DNA from: Siderastrea siderea
Lineage: Eukaryota > Cnidaria > Anthozoa > Scleractinia > Rhizangiidae
Assembly: GCA_964030785.1 (NCBI GenBank)
Contig: OZ034968.1
Span: forward strand, 46,034,853 to 46,098,852
Length of the DNA stretch: 64,000 nt
Reading direction: 5' to 3'
This document shows positions 50,901 through 61,836 of the stretch, piece after piece (the stretch's first letter is position 1; each line of letters starts with the position of its first letter). A program made the translations under genes and the position numbers. Under the pieces are notes generated by a model. The model did not search any database. It saw only the letters and a list, made by a program, of their open reading frames with translations, and had not been told where the DNA came from.

Positions 50901-53900
50901 CAGCTTCGCATACCAAAATAATTATGTGCCGTACATCATGCAGTCATCAGTGCAAGTACAAAAAAGGGGGCTTAACAGAAAACTGAGGCCAGAAATGAGA
51001 AATACCAAATTTATTATTAAAATTATTAAAGGGACACTGTCACGGGTTGACATGCGCAGAAACTTTCACTCTCGAGGACTCTCGCAGACACGTGTTTTCG
51101 TCGGCCGCCATTATGGAATCGTCGGTAAGTGTATAAAATTTGCATTTATTTTGCATCTAAATCAAATCTACGTCTAACAAATTATTAACGGATCAATACT
51201 CTTATTCTCAGGAAGCTACAGAAGGGTTCTGTAAATGTAAAAGCGCGTGTACCACAAAACGCAAAGAAGACAGTACTCGTGGATGTCCTTGCAAAGGGCG
51301 AAATGTGCTTTGTAGTGACTAATGCAAGTGCGATACCAGCAGCAAACCCTGCAGGAACAAGGTATGAACTTCACATTGACTTCTTTGAGGCTCAGTACAT
51401 AAATAATTATCTTATTGAAGTTGACAAAAGCATTTAAACGACATTTGTTTCTGCTTCTTCAGGATTCAGTTGGGCAGTCGACGACTCCATCGCAAAGACG
51501 AGTGCGACCGAGACAAGGATCCGGTTTTCACCTGCCTTCAGGCTCTTCTGACAACCCAACGGAGGAACAGCAACGTCTAAAAGAAAATAATGATGTAAAG
51601 GTAGATGTACTTTCATCATTCGCTTGTTCCATTGTGTTTATTGTTCTTACCTGTATCTGAATGAAATGTGCACTTTGCTGAACCCAACTGTTTCGTGCTC
51701 AGTGATAATTCAAGCGCTCATTTTTTTCATATTTTTCATATACCCAAACAGTATTATAGATTGAACGATACTCGTTTCCCTTTTTGTTTTTTCGCCTATG
51801 AGCAAGCTGCCGGTATTTGACTTGTCTTCACACTTCCTGTTTTCCTTATTTCTGTTTATGAAATTATATGCTCTCACTATCTCTATTTACTTTGCTTTAT
51901 GTCTTACAACGTTATTTTGAATTACTGTAGGATTTCATTCACACACTAGATGAGGCAATGGTGAGAAAATTGGCCATCAGAGGGTTACGAAGGGGAATAG
52001 GAAGCATGGATTTCATCCAAACTCTGTTGATCATGGAAGATGATCTTGATGAAAGCGAATTGGGATCTCCTAACAGCACAACATCTCCCATGCTAACAGC
52101 TGAGATGACAGGTTCAACTTCTGCTGCATCTGACCCAGGGCCATCCTCAATTACCCCTTCAGTTCCCTGGTGTGTCTGTGGCATGTGCAGGCCTATGCCA
52201 CAAGCTGTTGAAAACAAGTGTTGCGGGCTAGAGATATGCATCACCACTACATCTCGATTTGCCAAATTATGTCTTGACAGAGATGTCCTTGAACTGTGTA
52301 TTAGAAACACAAGAGACATGAGAAATGACAGAGAAGATAATAGCCCCCGTTCCTTTAGAAAAGCTGCCTATCGCCAGTTTATATTGGCTAGGCATGGCCA
52401 TCTTGGAAAGGGTAATCGACGCGTGTGCCCTTCATGTTGTGTTTTGAAAATCAGGGGACATTTCCCATCTGTCACAGGTGTCTACATGGGGTTCAGAGAA
52501 CATTAATTTACAACACCCACCGGACAGTCTATGAGCAGTTTTTAGTTGAGTGTCATAAATCTAAAACCAAAGTAATTACTCTGACCAATCACAAGGGGCA
52601 GAGACAAAGCAGCAAACCAATCAAAACATTTAAAGAAAATAATTGTAGTGACAAGTTGCATGAAAACCAAACTGAGCAACTCACTGCTGGTTTTTGTTTC
52701 ACTTTTGGTTGGCTAAGAAGGTGGCACAAGTTTTATAAACCTATCACAAAGCAAAGCAAAACCAAGGCAAGTAAATATGGATTACTTTCGACACTCAAAT
52801 GAGAACTGCTCTGTTATACAAAGATAAAAACTGATTGGGGATCCACTTTCTATGGTGTTCCTTTGTGCTGCATGTTGAAATTTTAAAACAATTAGAATAT
52901 TTTCCCTTTGTTGGTTTGTTACATTATATTGCCCTTCCACATGTTCTTCTTATAGGTACTGTTAGATTTGTTGTACCAGCTTTTATCGAGAGGTTTTGTT
53001 GTAATATAATTGTTGATCTTGTTCCTGTTGACATGGTTGCCCTTCAATGTTGTTGTTGGAGACGGGGAGGGAAAGGTTGTGTTTGAGGCATGATAGAACT
53101 GTACATAGTTGAAATCCTTCCACATTTGTTTCTCACTTATAAACTAATAATCAAGACTGATTCTTTTGGAGGGGGGAAATGGTAAGCACCCTTTCAGTGC
53201 ATTACATCTGTTTTCATGTTATAGAGATTTTGGTGCAGAGCTACAAAGTAAAATACTTTCTCAATTAAAAATTGATCACAATAAAAAATATGTACATATG
53301 GAAAATATTCTTCAATAACATTGCTTTTATAGTCTAAGGTAAAATGTTATGTTCTGTCAATAAAAACAATTCTTCTTTACAATGGAGTATTTGTATGAAA
53401 ATTTGATTACTGCAAAATGTTTGTACTCCATAACCACTAAGAATTTATGATAAAAGAACAAATTGCTCTAAACGAGCTTTGTCATGCTTATCAATTGAAA
53501 GCATAAATTTACTTCACACAGTACACAGCAAAGTTCAGAATTGTAATGATATACTGACATTTCATTGTGAAAACGAGGTAAATATTCCTTGTTTGCTGAA
53601 ATAAGGGCCAGACCATTAGAGCTATTTGAGCGTTGGTGGGGGGGGGGGGGGGCATTTCCAAAAAAAACCTGCTAAGGAAAACTATGGTGGCAACAAAAAA
53701 AGAAAAATAAAGAACACAACTTAGACAATAAAAAAAATTTCTTGCACTGGAAATGCTTTGCACCCCTTCCCTCGACTTCTAGTGGTATGGCCCACAGTGA
53801 CCACTTATAACAAGAGTAATGGTTTCATAGTTCCATTGGCAAAGGGGCAGTGCTACTTTCCTCTTCTGTGTGCCTTTCTCCACTGCTTTCTTTGATTGAT

Positions 53901-56900
53901 TGGCTGCTGTCACCACTTTCCATGTCAACTGAAGTAGATTTTTTTGAATCTAGGCTGAACCTGCTCTTTCTCTTTAAAAGATCATTCGAGGGGGGAGGAG
54001 GTTTTGCAGCGATAGTGGGGGCCAGTAGTCGGGGGTCACTTTTATTTAGTGAAACATTACGGGTGACAACTGAACTATCACGGATCCTAAGCTCGAAAAT
54101 TTTTGCTATAAGCAAAGGGATGTATTGAAAGCCCTTGCTTTGCTTCACAACTCTCAGATCCCACTGTTGCGTTCTCTGGTTGTATTTTCGGGATACCATC
54201 TGTTCCCCCGACTTGCTGGTAGCCTGTCCAAGATGGAGATGAAAATTCCAGTCGATTGCTGCAAGTTTCTTTCTGGCCTTGAAAGCCTTGTAACTGTTAT
54301 AAAAGAAAATATGTACTTGGAATGATCTAATAGTCGTTTGAATTTAATGTTTATTTACACTTTATTATCCCTGTAATGTTAATACCACAATTTGGTTTAC
54401 TGATCACCATTGATGTGAGCACATAGTCCAAAGGTACATAAATGTAACCACAATAATTGAATCATTAAATTGTCATGTAGTTATTGTCTATTTAGGCCCT
54501 TAACATAATAAAAAAAGTTATAAAACTAATACTATTCTTACCTCAATGGTGTTCTCTTTGGGGTATAGACCAAGGTAAGACTGTTGGCACATTCAATGCT
54601 GCCAGTGTGTCTGTCACAAAGGAAAAGTCAAGGAAAGTAACTTCTACTTTATTCAGTAAACCTAGTGTCTAAGAGTCGTGCTTGTTTCAAAAATCTCTCC
54701 AACTACTAACTGGTACATTGATGTACTTTATTTTCATTTTTGTGTGTGCACATCCACTTTTTTTTTTGTTCTGTGTGTGTGTGTGCGTGTGAATGGAAAT
54801 CGTGTCCCGTTTTTTTATACTCTCTAACTTTATTGCAATATTTTTTTCCGCTTGGCCCAGCCACTTAGCTCGATTAGCCTTAGCTATTTCTAAGTGGGTG
54901 TGCTCATTTTTTTTTGTTAATTTTTTCTCCTTGTATCTATTTATCTATTGTAAACTTTTCTGGGCACGAAATAAAAGATTGTTGTTGTTGTTGTTGTTGG
55001 AGTTCCAAGGCCCTTTGCCCAGGTAAAAAATTTTATCAACCAGGACAAATCAACTGTGGTTTCCACAGTTTGGGAAATGCTAAGATATGGATTAAGATGA
55101 GCTTAAAATTGAAGCTCTGAATTTTGGCTTGTCCATAACTATTTATAACACTTGAGCCACCAATCCAAAAGGAAAATCTATTCCCTGATGAGCAGTCTTA
55201 AAACAAATAAATGGATTGCATGACTATGGGGCAGCATCCTGCAGCTGCCAAAGCACTGCCTACAAAATGAAAATAATTTTTTTTTTACCTGAACCTCACA
55301 TAATACTTGAAACTTGCCAGAAGCTCTCTGTCAAAAATAACATCTTGCAACTTTTGGTAATCTTCATCTCTGCGATCAAACCATGGAAGGTTCGCATCAT
55401 GACTATCATCATCGTGATCACATTTCCCACCATCCCACTCGTGATCGTTACACACATGGTGCACCAAGCCTATCCACTTGTCCTAAAAAGGAAATAGATT
55501 TGACACGGAAACCAAAAAAAGTATATCAAAACATTATTACACAAGTGAAAAGTAAGAGAGGTAATAATAGCACACTTGCACAGTGTCCTCATCTGAATGT
55601 AAATGCAAAAATTCAATTTGATCAATCCTTTTTGAAAATAAAAACTGTCAAATTTACCAAGATAAACAAAATGTAAAGGAATCTGTTAGTTGCATAATGC
55701 AGGCCATCAGGAAAATCAGCAATTGGAAACAATAGCAGTGGTCCATGGTTTTATTTTGATGTGACAAATATACAAAATATTTTACACTAATTATTTAGAT
55801 CTCTCTTAGTTCCTTGCCCCAAGGTGGGGGATAGGGCTGGAAATAATTATTTAGATCAGTTGCAGGAAAAAAGTCAGTCATAGTAACCAATGCCAACCTT
55901 CATAATTGACAAAGCCTCTTCATCAGATGTTGTTTCTGTTGTCTTGCACACACTGCTACAGTACCAAAAGTGTTTGATGATATGATCTGTCCAGACTTTG
56001 ATTTTTTGCATCTTCGTGGCTTGCCCAATCTAAAGAAAAAAGACAAAAAAGGTATCATCATGGTATAATTTTGATATTTAATGATTGATTTATAGGTCCA
56101 ATAGAAAGCAATATACCTCAATGAAATGAGTTACTTCCAAGTCAAAAAGCTGATTCTTAATTAGTTTTCAATAAGAAATGCAAATTAAGCAATGCACATA
56201 CATTTGTACAGTGTAGTTAAAAATTAATTTGACCTGAATATCGCACATAATGTGAAAATAAACATGTACAACTACATAACAGTACCTTTGCCAAACACTT
56301 TCGGATGCTTTTCGACTTGTGCCACACATCTAGGCTATGAAACACATCTTTGAAGTTGTTTTCTTTAGAAAAAGAAAAATGATAAATATATTTATTTATT
56401 TGTATATGCTTTTATATAAAATGGAAAGCACTTGCTGCTTGTAGCTAGGACAGTGATAGTATTATTGTCTAATCATTGTCATCATCATTATCATCACATC
56501 ATTATTGATGTTGCTGTTATTATTACCATCTCATACAACAGTTTTGTTAATACACACTGTAAAGCTTCTCACTCAGGAGGGGTAATGAAATTAGGGACAT
56601 GTTGCAGTGACAGGTTACAACTACAAAATGTTGTGCAGTTCTCACATAAAAGATGTGTAGCCAGGACATCTAACAGCAACAAAAGGCACAATATGTCAGA
56701 GCTACATGTACATTTCTGTGTGTGTATACACAATGTGACTTTGTTGCTGCCATGTTCTTGGCTACACATCCCATATGTGTAAGCAACACAAGATTTTGTT
56801 GCTGCAACATGTCTCTGCAGTTGCCCCTGCATCATCACCCCTCTTGTGTGAGAAACTTAAAGCTATTATTTGTACAAGGGTACATCGTACAGTGAAAATA

Positions 56901-59900
56901 AAAGCAATTCACTTACCAATAAGCTTTTTGATTGATGATGAGGCATCAGTGGCTATCTCTACCACATCCAGGACTTCTTTCAGTCTCGTTAAGGCATTCC
57001 TCAGTGCTTCCTTCTCCATGTTAGTTGAAGACAGGCCAACGTGACGCTTATCTCGAACCTCAATTTCTAAAATGTAGTTGGTGGTGATTTCCATCAGGAA
57101 ATAGCAAAGGTTCTTTGCAGTAAAACCTGGAGAGTCACATTGACCATCCCCACCAACAACAATCTTTTGGCCCACAAACTCTGCTACAAGTTCTTCTCTC
57201 ATCCAACACCACCACTCTTCCACTGCTGGAACCAAATAAAGTCGCTGCATTCGATAATATGTTGATTCGGATAAGAAGCTTAGATTGAGGAAATCTGCCA
57301 TTCTGCTGACTTTACTAAAATTGTTTCCGGACAAGAGAATTGCAGCTGCAGATTGCAGATTGTTCACATACATGCCATTCACTTCATGGGAAGAGGCAAA
57401 ACTATACTGGTGTCCAGCATCGCATGTGGTACGGACAACAAGTGTGGTACCCACAAAGTGGTGATTCACTTTTGGTACATTGTTGCAACCTTGTACTAAA
57501 CAGCGTTTTTGAAATAAATCAAGAAACAGATCCACAGAACACATAAACTTCCTTTCATTGATAACATTTAGTTCCTCCAGGTAATTGTTGGTCTCTTCAC
57601 CTCGACTTAATTTAAGATAAGGGCCATGTTGCAGTCCATCAGCAGCAGTAGAAGATGGAGGAGGCTGTAATAACATCTCATCTTCTGCTTCCTCAGTAGT
57701 CTCCTCATCTGAGCTTTCAGATAATGGTTCTATGCCATCAGAATCAGAGGAAGGCTCATCACTGAAATTCACACAGTAAAAAAAAAAACAGGCATTAGGA
57801 AAGGTAAAAAAATCATAACTTTTCACAGATTGAAAGACAACAAGAACATGAAATGAAAATTAAATGACTCACACTGGGTCAAAATCAGTATCACTGTCAT
57901 CAGAACTTGTTGCGTCACCTGCATGCAGTTCTTGGATGGCAGAATTGAATAATTTTGTGTAGCTAAATGGAAAAGATACACATGCATAGTCAACACATGC
58001 ATAATATTCTGCAACCTTGATAACAAATAACTACATGCATTTAGATGATGCAGAGTCATTTCACACTTAATGAATAGAGAACACTACTTTCATATAGATT
58101 CCAAACCAAACAAATTTGTAGTATAGTGATGGAATTTAGGAATAAATGGGAAAGGGTAAATTGCTTGACAATTGTACCAATAATAATTTAGGTGAGTGAA
58201 TCAAAGGGAACTATAAAAAATTGACATGCAAATGTGGACAACCAACTTACTTCAAATTGTCTTCAGAACTTGTGTCACTGAGCTCATCAATGGCTCCTTC
58301 ATCATCAGAAAATAGAGACGTATTTAAGCTCAAACTCAGACTATAAGAAAAAGAATGCCATTAGTTTGAAGCAAAGTGTACACAGGAAAACTAAAAGCAA
58401 ATTATGGAGTTATTATAATAGAATGGAGGTAGCTAGATTGAGCTATGAAAGTTGACACACAGTTGCGATATACGGCATGAAATATTCAACAACAACGAAA
58501 GAGTATTTAGTTAATAATCTTACTTTTGTTGATGGTTTCCCGCTTCGCAAACATCCATTGGAACTTTCGTAGCTGGTAAACAAACTGGAGATTCATCAGA
58601 TGGAACTAGATCGTTTGACGAAGGCTTGAAAGGAGTAGATGTAGATGGACCTATAGAACGAAATGAAATCATTATTGCTTGCTTCTGAATACATATGAAA
58701 AAAAAACAAACAAACCACGATATATGTGCGTTTAGACGGAAGCGTCTTACAAAGAAAGATCATCGCACCTAAACTTTCATGAACTTCTTCCTCGGGCACT
58801 GAAGCACTGACAGCACGTCGACTCGGCATATCTTCCGATGTCCTGAAAGCAAACGGAACCACTCTTTAGCCGTTCTGGTTGCCACAAAAAAAAAACCTCC
58901 ACAACAATGCGATTTAAATCACTCACCTTCTACGATACTCCAAACTTAACAAATGCTCTACAAAAACAGAGTCGGTGTAGTTCTGATATCCAGCCTCAAA
59001 TTTCGCGTTTATCCAGGCCTTGAATATCTTTTCCTCAACATAAATTCTTTTATGCTTTTTCTCCCACTCTTTCTTCGCTCTTCTGGGAGAGCTAAAAATC
59101 CTCTTTCGTCCGGCATTTGTCCTTTTTCCACCGTGGCCAGAACCGCCACTAGTGGACGCCATCTTGAATTTGTCACTTGGATCTTGAATAATTCCGGCGG
59201 AAAGATTCAAGTTTGGGATTTCGTAACTAGCGCATGTGCGAGACTGACAGTGTCCCTTTAAGCACCTATCCACTTAAAATTAATTATGAATTTTATTAAT
59301 CAAACTTTTAACAAGCAGGGTTTATTCTATAAATCCTTATTTTTCAACTACAAATCCCTTGTTTGCTGTTCTTTCATTTAGGCCAGTTGATTGCATTCGG
59401 GGCTTCTCAAGAGAAACACTGGTAGAAATGACAACCAACATCGAAAGCCAGGAGCACAGAAGAAGACAAAACCATGAGATTGGCTATGCTGAGCATCCCA
59501 GGGCTGGTGGGACAGATGACCTGGAGACGTTTTTCAGCATTGCTCACCGTTACCTTGGACTTCTTTTCTCTCTAAAACAGTTCAAAGAGAAATGGCCCAA
59601 ACTTGTCAGGTATAGTACATGAAGAAACTGTCATGAATCTCTTTTCTGTCCACAACAGTGTCTGTGTTCTGATCTAGTACAAAACATGTTTATAAGCTTA
59701 AGATTTAAGGTTACTGAGCAAAGGTGTTTGGAAATAGGTCAAGGTACTGGTACTTTCAATTTTCTAAACGTAGCAATTTTTCTTTAATACAGGAAACAAG
59801 CTTGTAAACTAAGCATAAGGTCATGTATTGCCCAGAATTGTATTGCGCATCCCTACTGGACATAGTTTCACGCGAGATTAGCATGCGTGCATCAAAATGA

Positions 59901-60423
59901 ATTTACCAAGCAATTGTGACTATAATCATGGTGATATTATGAGCATTTATTGGGTATAAACAGGGTGCTGCTTCTTAACGAGCATGTGCCCCCCCCCCCC
60001 TAACAAACAATCCATAGCCAAAGTTTGGCTAAAATCTCAGTGCAGGTTTAATTCCAGTAGAGTAACCAAAAGCTTTTTTAAGTCCTAGCTATACAAAAAA
60101 ATATGTTATTTTGTTTCAGGGAATTCTGCAAAAGAATGGATAACACTCTTCCATTCTACTTCTTCACTCTAAATGAGAGGTTTAGTGGTGAAGATGACTA
60201 TCCATCATTCGATGACTGCCCAGAGATTGATGATGATGTAGATGCAGCCCACCACCCCCTTCGCCTCCACCGTTTAAGAATCAACCAGAGAGAAGATGGG
60301 TCTAATCTTTCCACAGGGAGGTCATTTCTTGCTGCTCGACACAAAGGCTCACTTACGCAGCGGCTTCACAGGCCTGTGTTGGGACCACCCCCTGTACCTC
60401 ATCACATGCAGCTCCTCCCGTGA
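47966..60423 (+). CDS. Gene B: large unidentified protein of the outer element
   Basis: Exons: 47966-47983 (MDPLLQ), 48363-49074, 49459-49605, 50043-50765, 59382-59609 and 60120-60423 (TGA), about 710 codons. Exon 2 is a long charged, partly coiled-coil region with NLFKKKRIAATHVLVLMLSD. Exon 4 includes VTGEERHDRGDHNHLFRR and a QHVELLTQWHEATDGRGLTQ to LLDEWMPWHVDTYDF stretch. Exons 5-6 include EHPRAGGTDDLETFFSIAHR and EFCKRMDNTLPFYFFTL. I know this pattern as a multicopy, uncharacterised family in corals and anemones, but cannot name a domain. The acidic residues in TDDLE and the family's copy number make a transposase or nuclease role possible; that is speculation. The Kolobok element fills the 8.6-kb intron 50766-59381. 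Across it, phases disagree by one nucleotide (exon 4 ends in phase 1; exon 5 needs phase 2), so a small mutation or missed micro-exon is likely. Confidence 0.65.
51113..52506 (+). CDS. CXC-type plus P2X7-ballast-like zinc-domain protein carried by Kolobok
   Basis: Exons: 51113-51124, 51212-51361, 51463-51600 and 51931-52506 (TAA), 876 nt, in phase. Exon 2 has a dense cysteine cluster (GFCKCKSACTT ... GCPCKGRNVLC ... CKCDTSSKPC) resembling Tesmin/TSO1-like CXC zinc modules. Exon 3 is a basic, polar linker. Exon 4 holds a P2X7 C-terminal ballast-like domain (residues ~170-290): PWCVCGMCRPMPQAVENKCC, then ARHGHLGKGNRRVCPSCC and VLKIRGHFPSV near the end. In vertebrate P2X7 this zinc- and guanine-nucleotide-binding module is the cytoplasmic tail; here there are no membrane segments or ATP-binding ectodomain. 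One in-frame TAA (51320-51322) interrupts the CXC part, so this copy is probably non-functional or needs an unannotated splice. Role in transposition unknown. Confidence 0.8.
52507..53824. other. Spacer between the convergent Kolobok genes
   Basis: AT-rich, with AATAAA near 53,280 and 53,357 that could polyadenylate the plus-strand gene. A run of about 15 G residues sits at about 53638-53652. No coding sequence is supported. Confidence 0.45.
53825..59162 (-). CDS. Kolobok-superfamily transposase, intact 800 residues
   Basis: Minus-strand exons, in order: 59162-58927, 58842-58769, 58650-58524, 58340-58251, 57962-57873, 57761-56917, 56362-56286, 56029-55898, 55482-55289, 54610-54542, 54293-53825. 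All introns are GT-AG and in phase; they sum to 2403 nt (800 residues). Residues 1-80 are basic (GRKRIFSSPRRAKKEWEKKH; possible DNA binding; no THAP signature). About 95-230 is acidic and serine-rich. The core follows: cysteines and GTTLVVRTTCDAGHQYSF, GGDGQCDSPGFTAKN at ~410 (candidate first catalytic Asp), HSLDVWHKSKS at ~497 (second Asp), KWIGLVHHVCNDHEW at ~560, HTGSIECANSL at ~623 (candidate catalytic Glu). The C terminus is basic, then polar. The ATG is ~95 bp from the terminus. Family assignment rests on the GDGxCDSPG, D-WHK and HTGS-E boxes plus the TTAA/AGGG ends. Confidence 0.9.
54780..54999 (+). mobile_element. 3' end of a non-LTR retrotransposon (L2/CR1-like) with (TTG)n tail
   Basis: The segment passes through CAGCCACTTAGCTCGATTAG and TTTCTAAGTGGGTG, then TAAACTTTTCTGGGCACGAA, ATAAAAGA and a seven-unit TTG repeat at about 54979-54999. 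This combination of 3' UTR and simple-repeat tail is characteristic of truncated LINE 3' ends. It lies in the transposase intron between 54610 and 55289, on the opposite strand to the transposase. No reverse transcriptase remains. Confidence 0.5.
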
Positions 60424-61836
60424 AGTTTTGTTGTACCTTATTCTTATTTTCCTTGTATTTTCAAGGGTACTAGTTTGTGGAATTTTAAAAATTTCAAAAT
60501 AATCGTGAAACTGTAGTAAGGATACCAAACATTTGTTTCTATTTGAATTAAAAAACTTCCACTTTGAAAGGAAGGTTAGCATGACGATGAAAATAAAGCC
60601 TTCATTATTTCCAAAAAAACTTCCACTTTGAAAGCATGGTTAGCATGACGATGAAAATAAAGCCTTAATTATTTAGAGATAGAAAAAATGTGCTTGCACT
60701 GCATTGAGAAATTTGTGAAAGAAAAATATTAAGACTGTGATAGCTGTTCTTTATTGCTTGTAAACAGTGAAATTAAGATTTGTGAGCCCACCTGCCTTAA
60801 CTGATTTAACTTTGAAGAATTTGTTGATTTAACTGAAAGATGTGCAGTGATTTGAATGTAACTTCATTCAGCAATTTCATATTTATATCATACAATAGGT
60901 AGATATTATCAACAATCAAAAGTTTCTTAAGTCATGTTGTCCCTTATTAGAATAGAATAAGGCTTTGAACAGTCCCAGTGTATATCAAATGATGTAAATA
61001 AGCAAAAATAAAGACTCATCAAGAAAATGAATTTTTTTATTAATGCCATTCAATTTCAAAATTACATTTTATGTAGTGATTATTAATGTGATCCCCCCAT
61101 CCCCTTGTCAACTCAAATTTTAACTACCTTTTCACTTTGTACCCTCAATTATATTTGCAATACTTTTTTTACATGGATATAAAATAATGAAATTTACTGT
61201 TAATTTTCATTGGCATGTATCAACTTGAGAACAAAACTGTACCAGGTCCTGATTCCCGTGTGTCACAAACAAACAAATGATTGGACAAATGTGAATGTAC
61301 AGTTATGAAAATACATTTGTAGCCATACTCACCCAGTGGAAGGTCAATGTAAATTCACGGAGGGGTGGGGGTCTCAAAAGCCACAAATGGTTTATATAAG
61401 ATAAAACGAACTCTAGATTAACTTTTAATCCAGGGTTAGCGTAAATCGGCTTTTGAACAACCCAGCCCAGGAGGGGTGGGAAATTTGAAACCAAAAAACC
61501 CTTCCCTGGGAGGTGTATGGACATTTGTTGGAACATCATCATAAAAAAATAACTTAAAAGTGGTCTGTAGCAACTGTAGAAGTGCAGTTACATTATTGAC
61601 AAAAAAAAGCTTTCTTTTCTGGCTTTCCAGGTAACTAATTGATAAGCCTGATGGGTTGGTGATCCTTACAACATTTTGACCACCAAAAAGCAACCAATGT
61701 ATTTAACAAGCAATTCATTCACTAAAAATTAAGGCAACAATATTTTATATGCAAATTACAACTTTGAGATCAAAAGATTTAGCACAACCCCTCAAAGATG
61801 GCATGTGCTTAACATGCAGATGCAAGAAAAAATTTG
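60424..61836. other. Spacer between genes B and C of the outer element
   Basis: AT-rich non-coding sequence with AATAAA signals after gene B (60,593 and 60,656). Frames here are short and lack motifs. Confidence 0.45.
60549..60675 (+). repeat. Tandem duplication (63-bp unit) containing a polyadenylation signal
   Basis: Two adjacent copies of AAAAACTTCCACTTTGAAAG ... GGTTAGCATGACGATGAAAA followed by TAAAGCCTTMATTATTT, differing at about four positions. Each contains AATAAA. It lies about 130-250 bp after the gene B stop, so gene B may have two equivalent poly(A) signals. Confidence 0.85.

Larger units (their letters stand above)
51030..59257. mobile_element. Kolobok DNA transposon with convergent transposase and P2X7-ballast-like genes
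   Basis: 8,228 bp flanked by TTAA (51026-51029 and 59258-59261). Both tips read AGGGACACTGTCA inward (13 identical bases), followed on both sides by a CATGCGC word a little further in. TTAA plus AGGGAC fits the TTAAAGGRRC terminus described for T2/Kolobok elements. Two genes begin within about 100 bp of the two tips and read towards each other: a P2X7-ballast-like gene (+, 51113-52506) and the transposase (-, 59162-53825). The transposase has no frame break across 11 exons, so this copy is young or recently active. It sits in a gene B intron. Confidence 0.9.

Noticed and set aside
51113..52506. A host P2X receptor gene.
   Set aside because: There are no transmembrane segments or ATP-binding ectodomain, and the gene lies wholly inside the Kolobok termini. 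Only the ballast-like domain is present.
54979..54999. A short regular array that might suggest a CRISPR-like or functional repeat.
   Set aside because: It is a simple TTG tail at a LINE-like 3' end in a eukaryotic intron.
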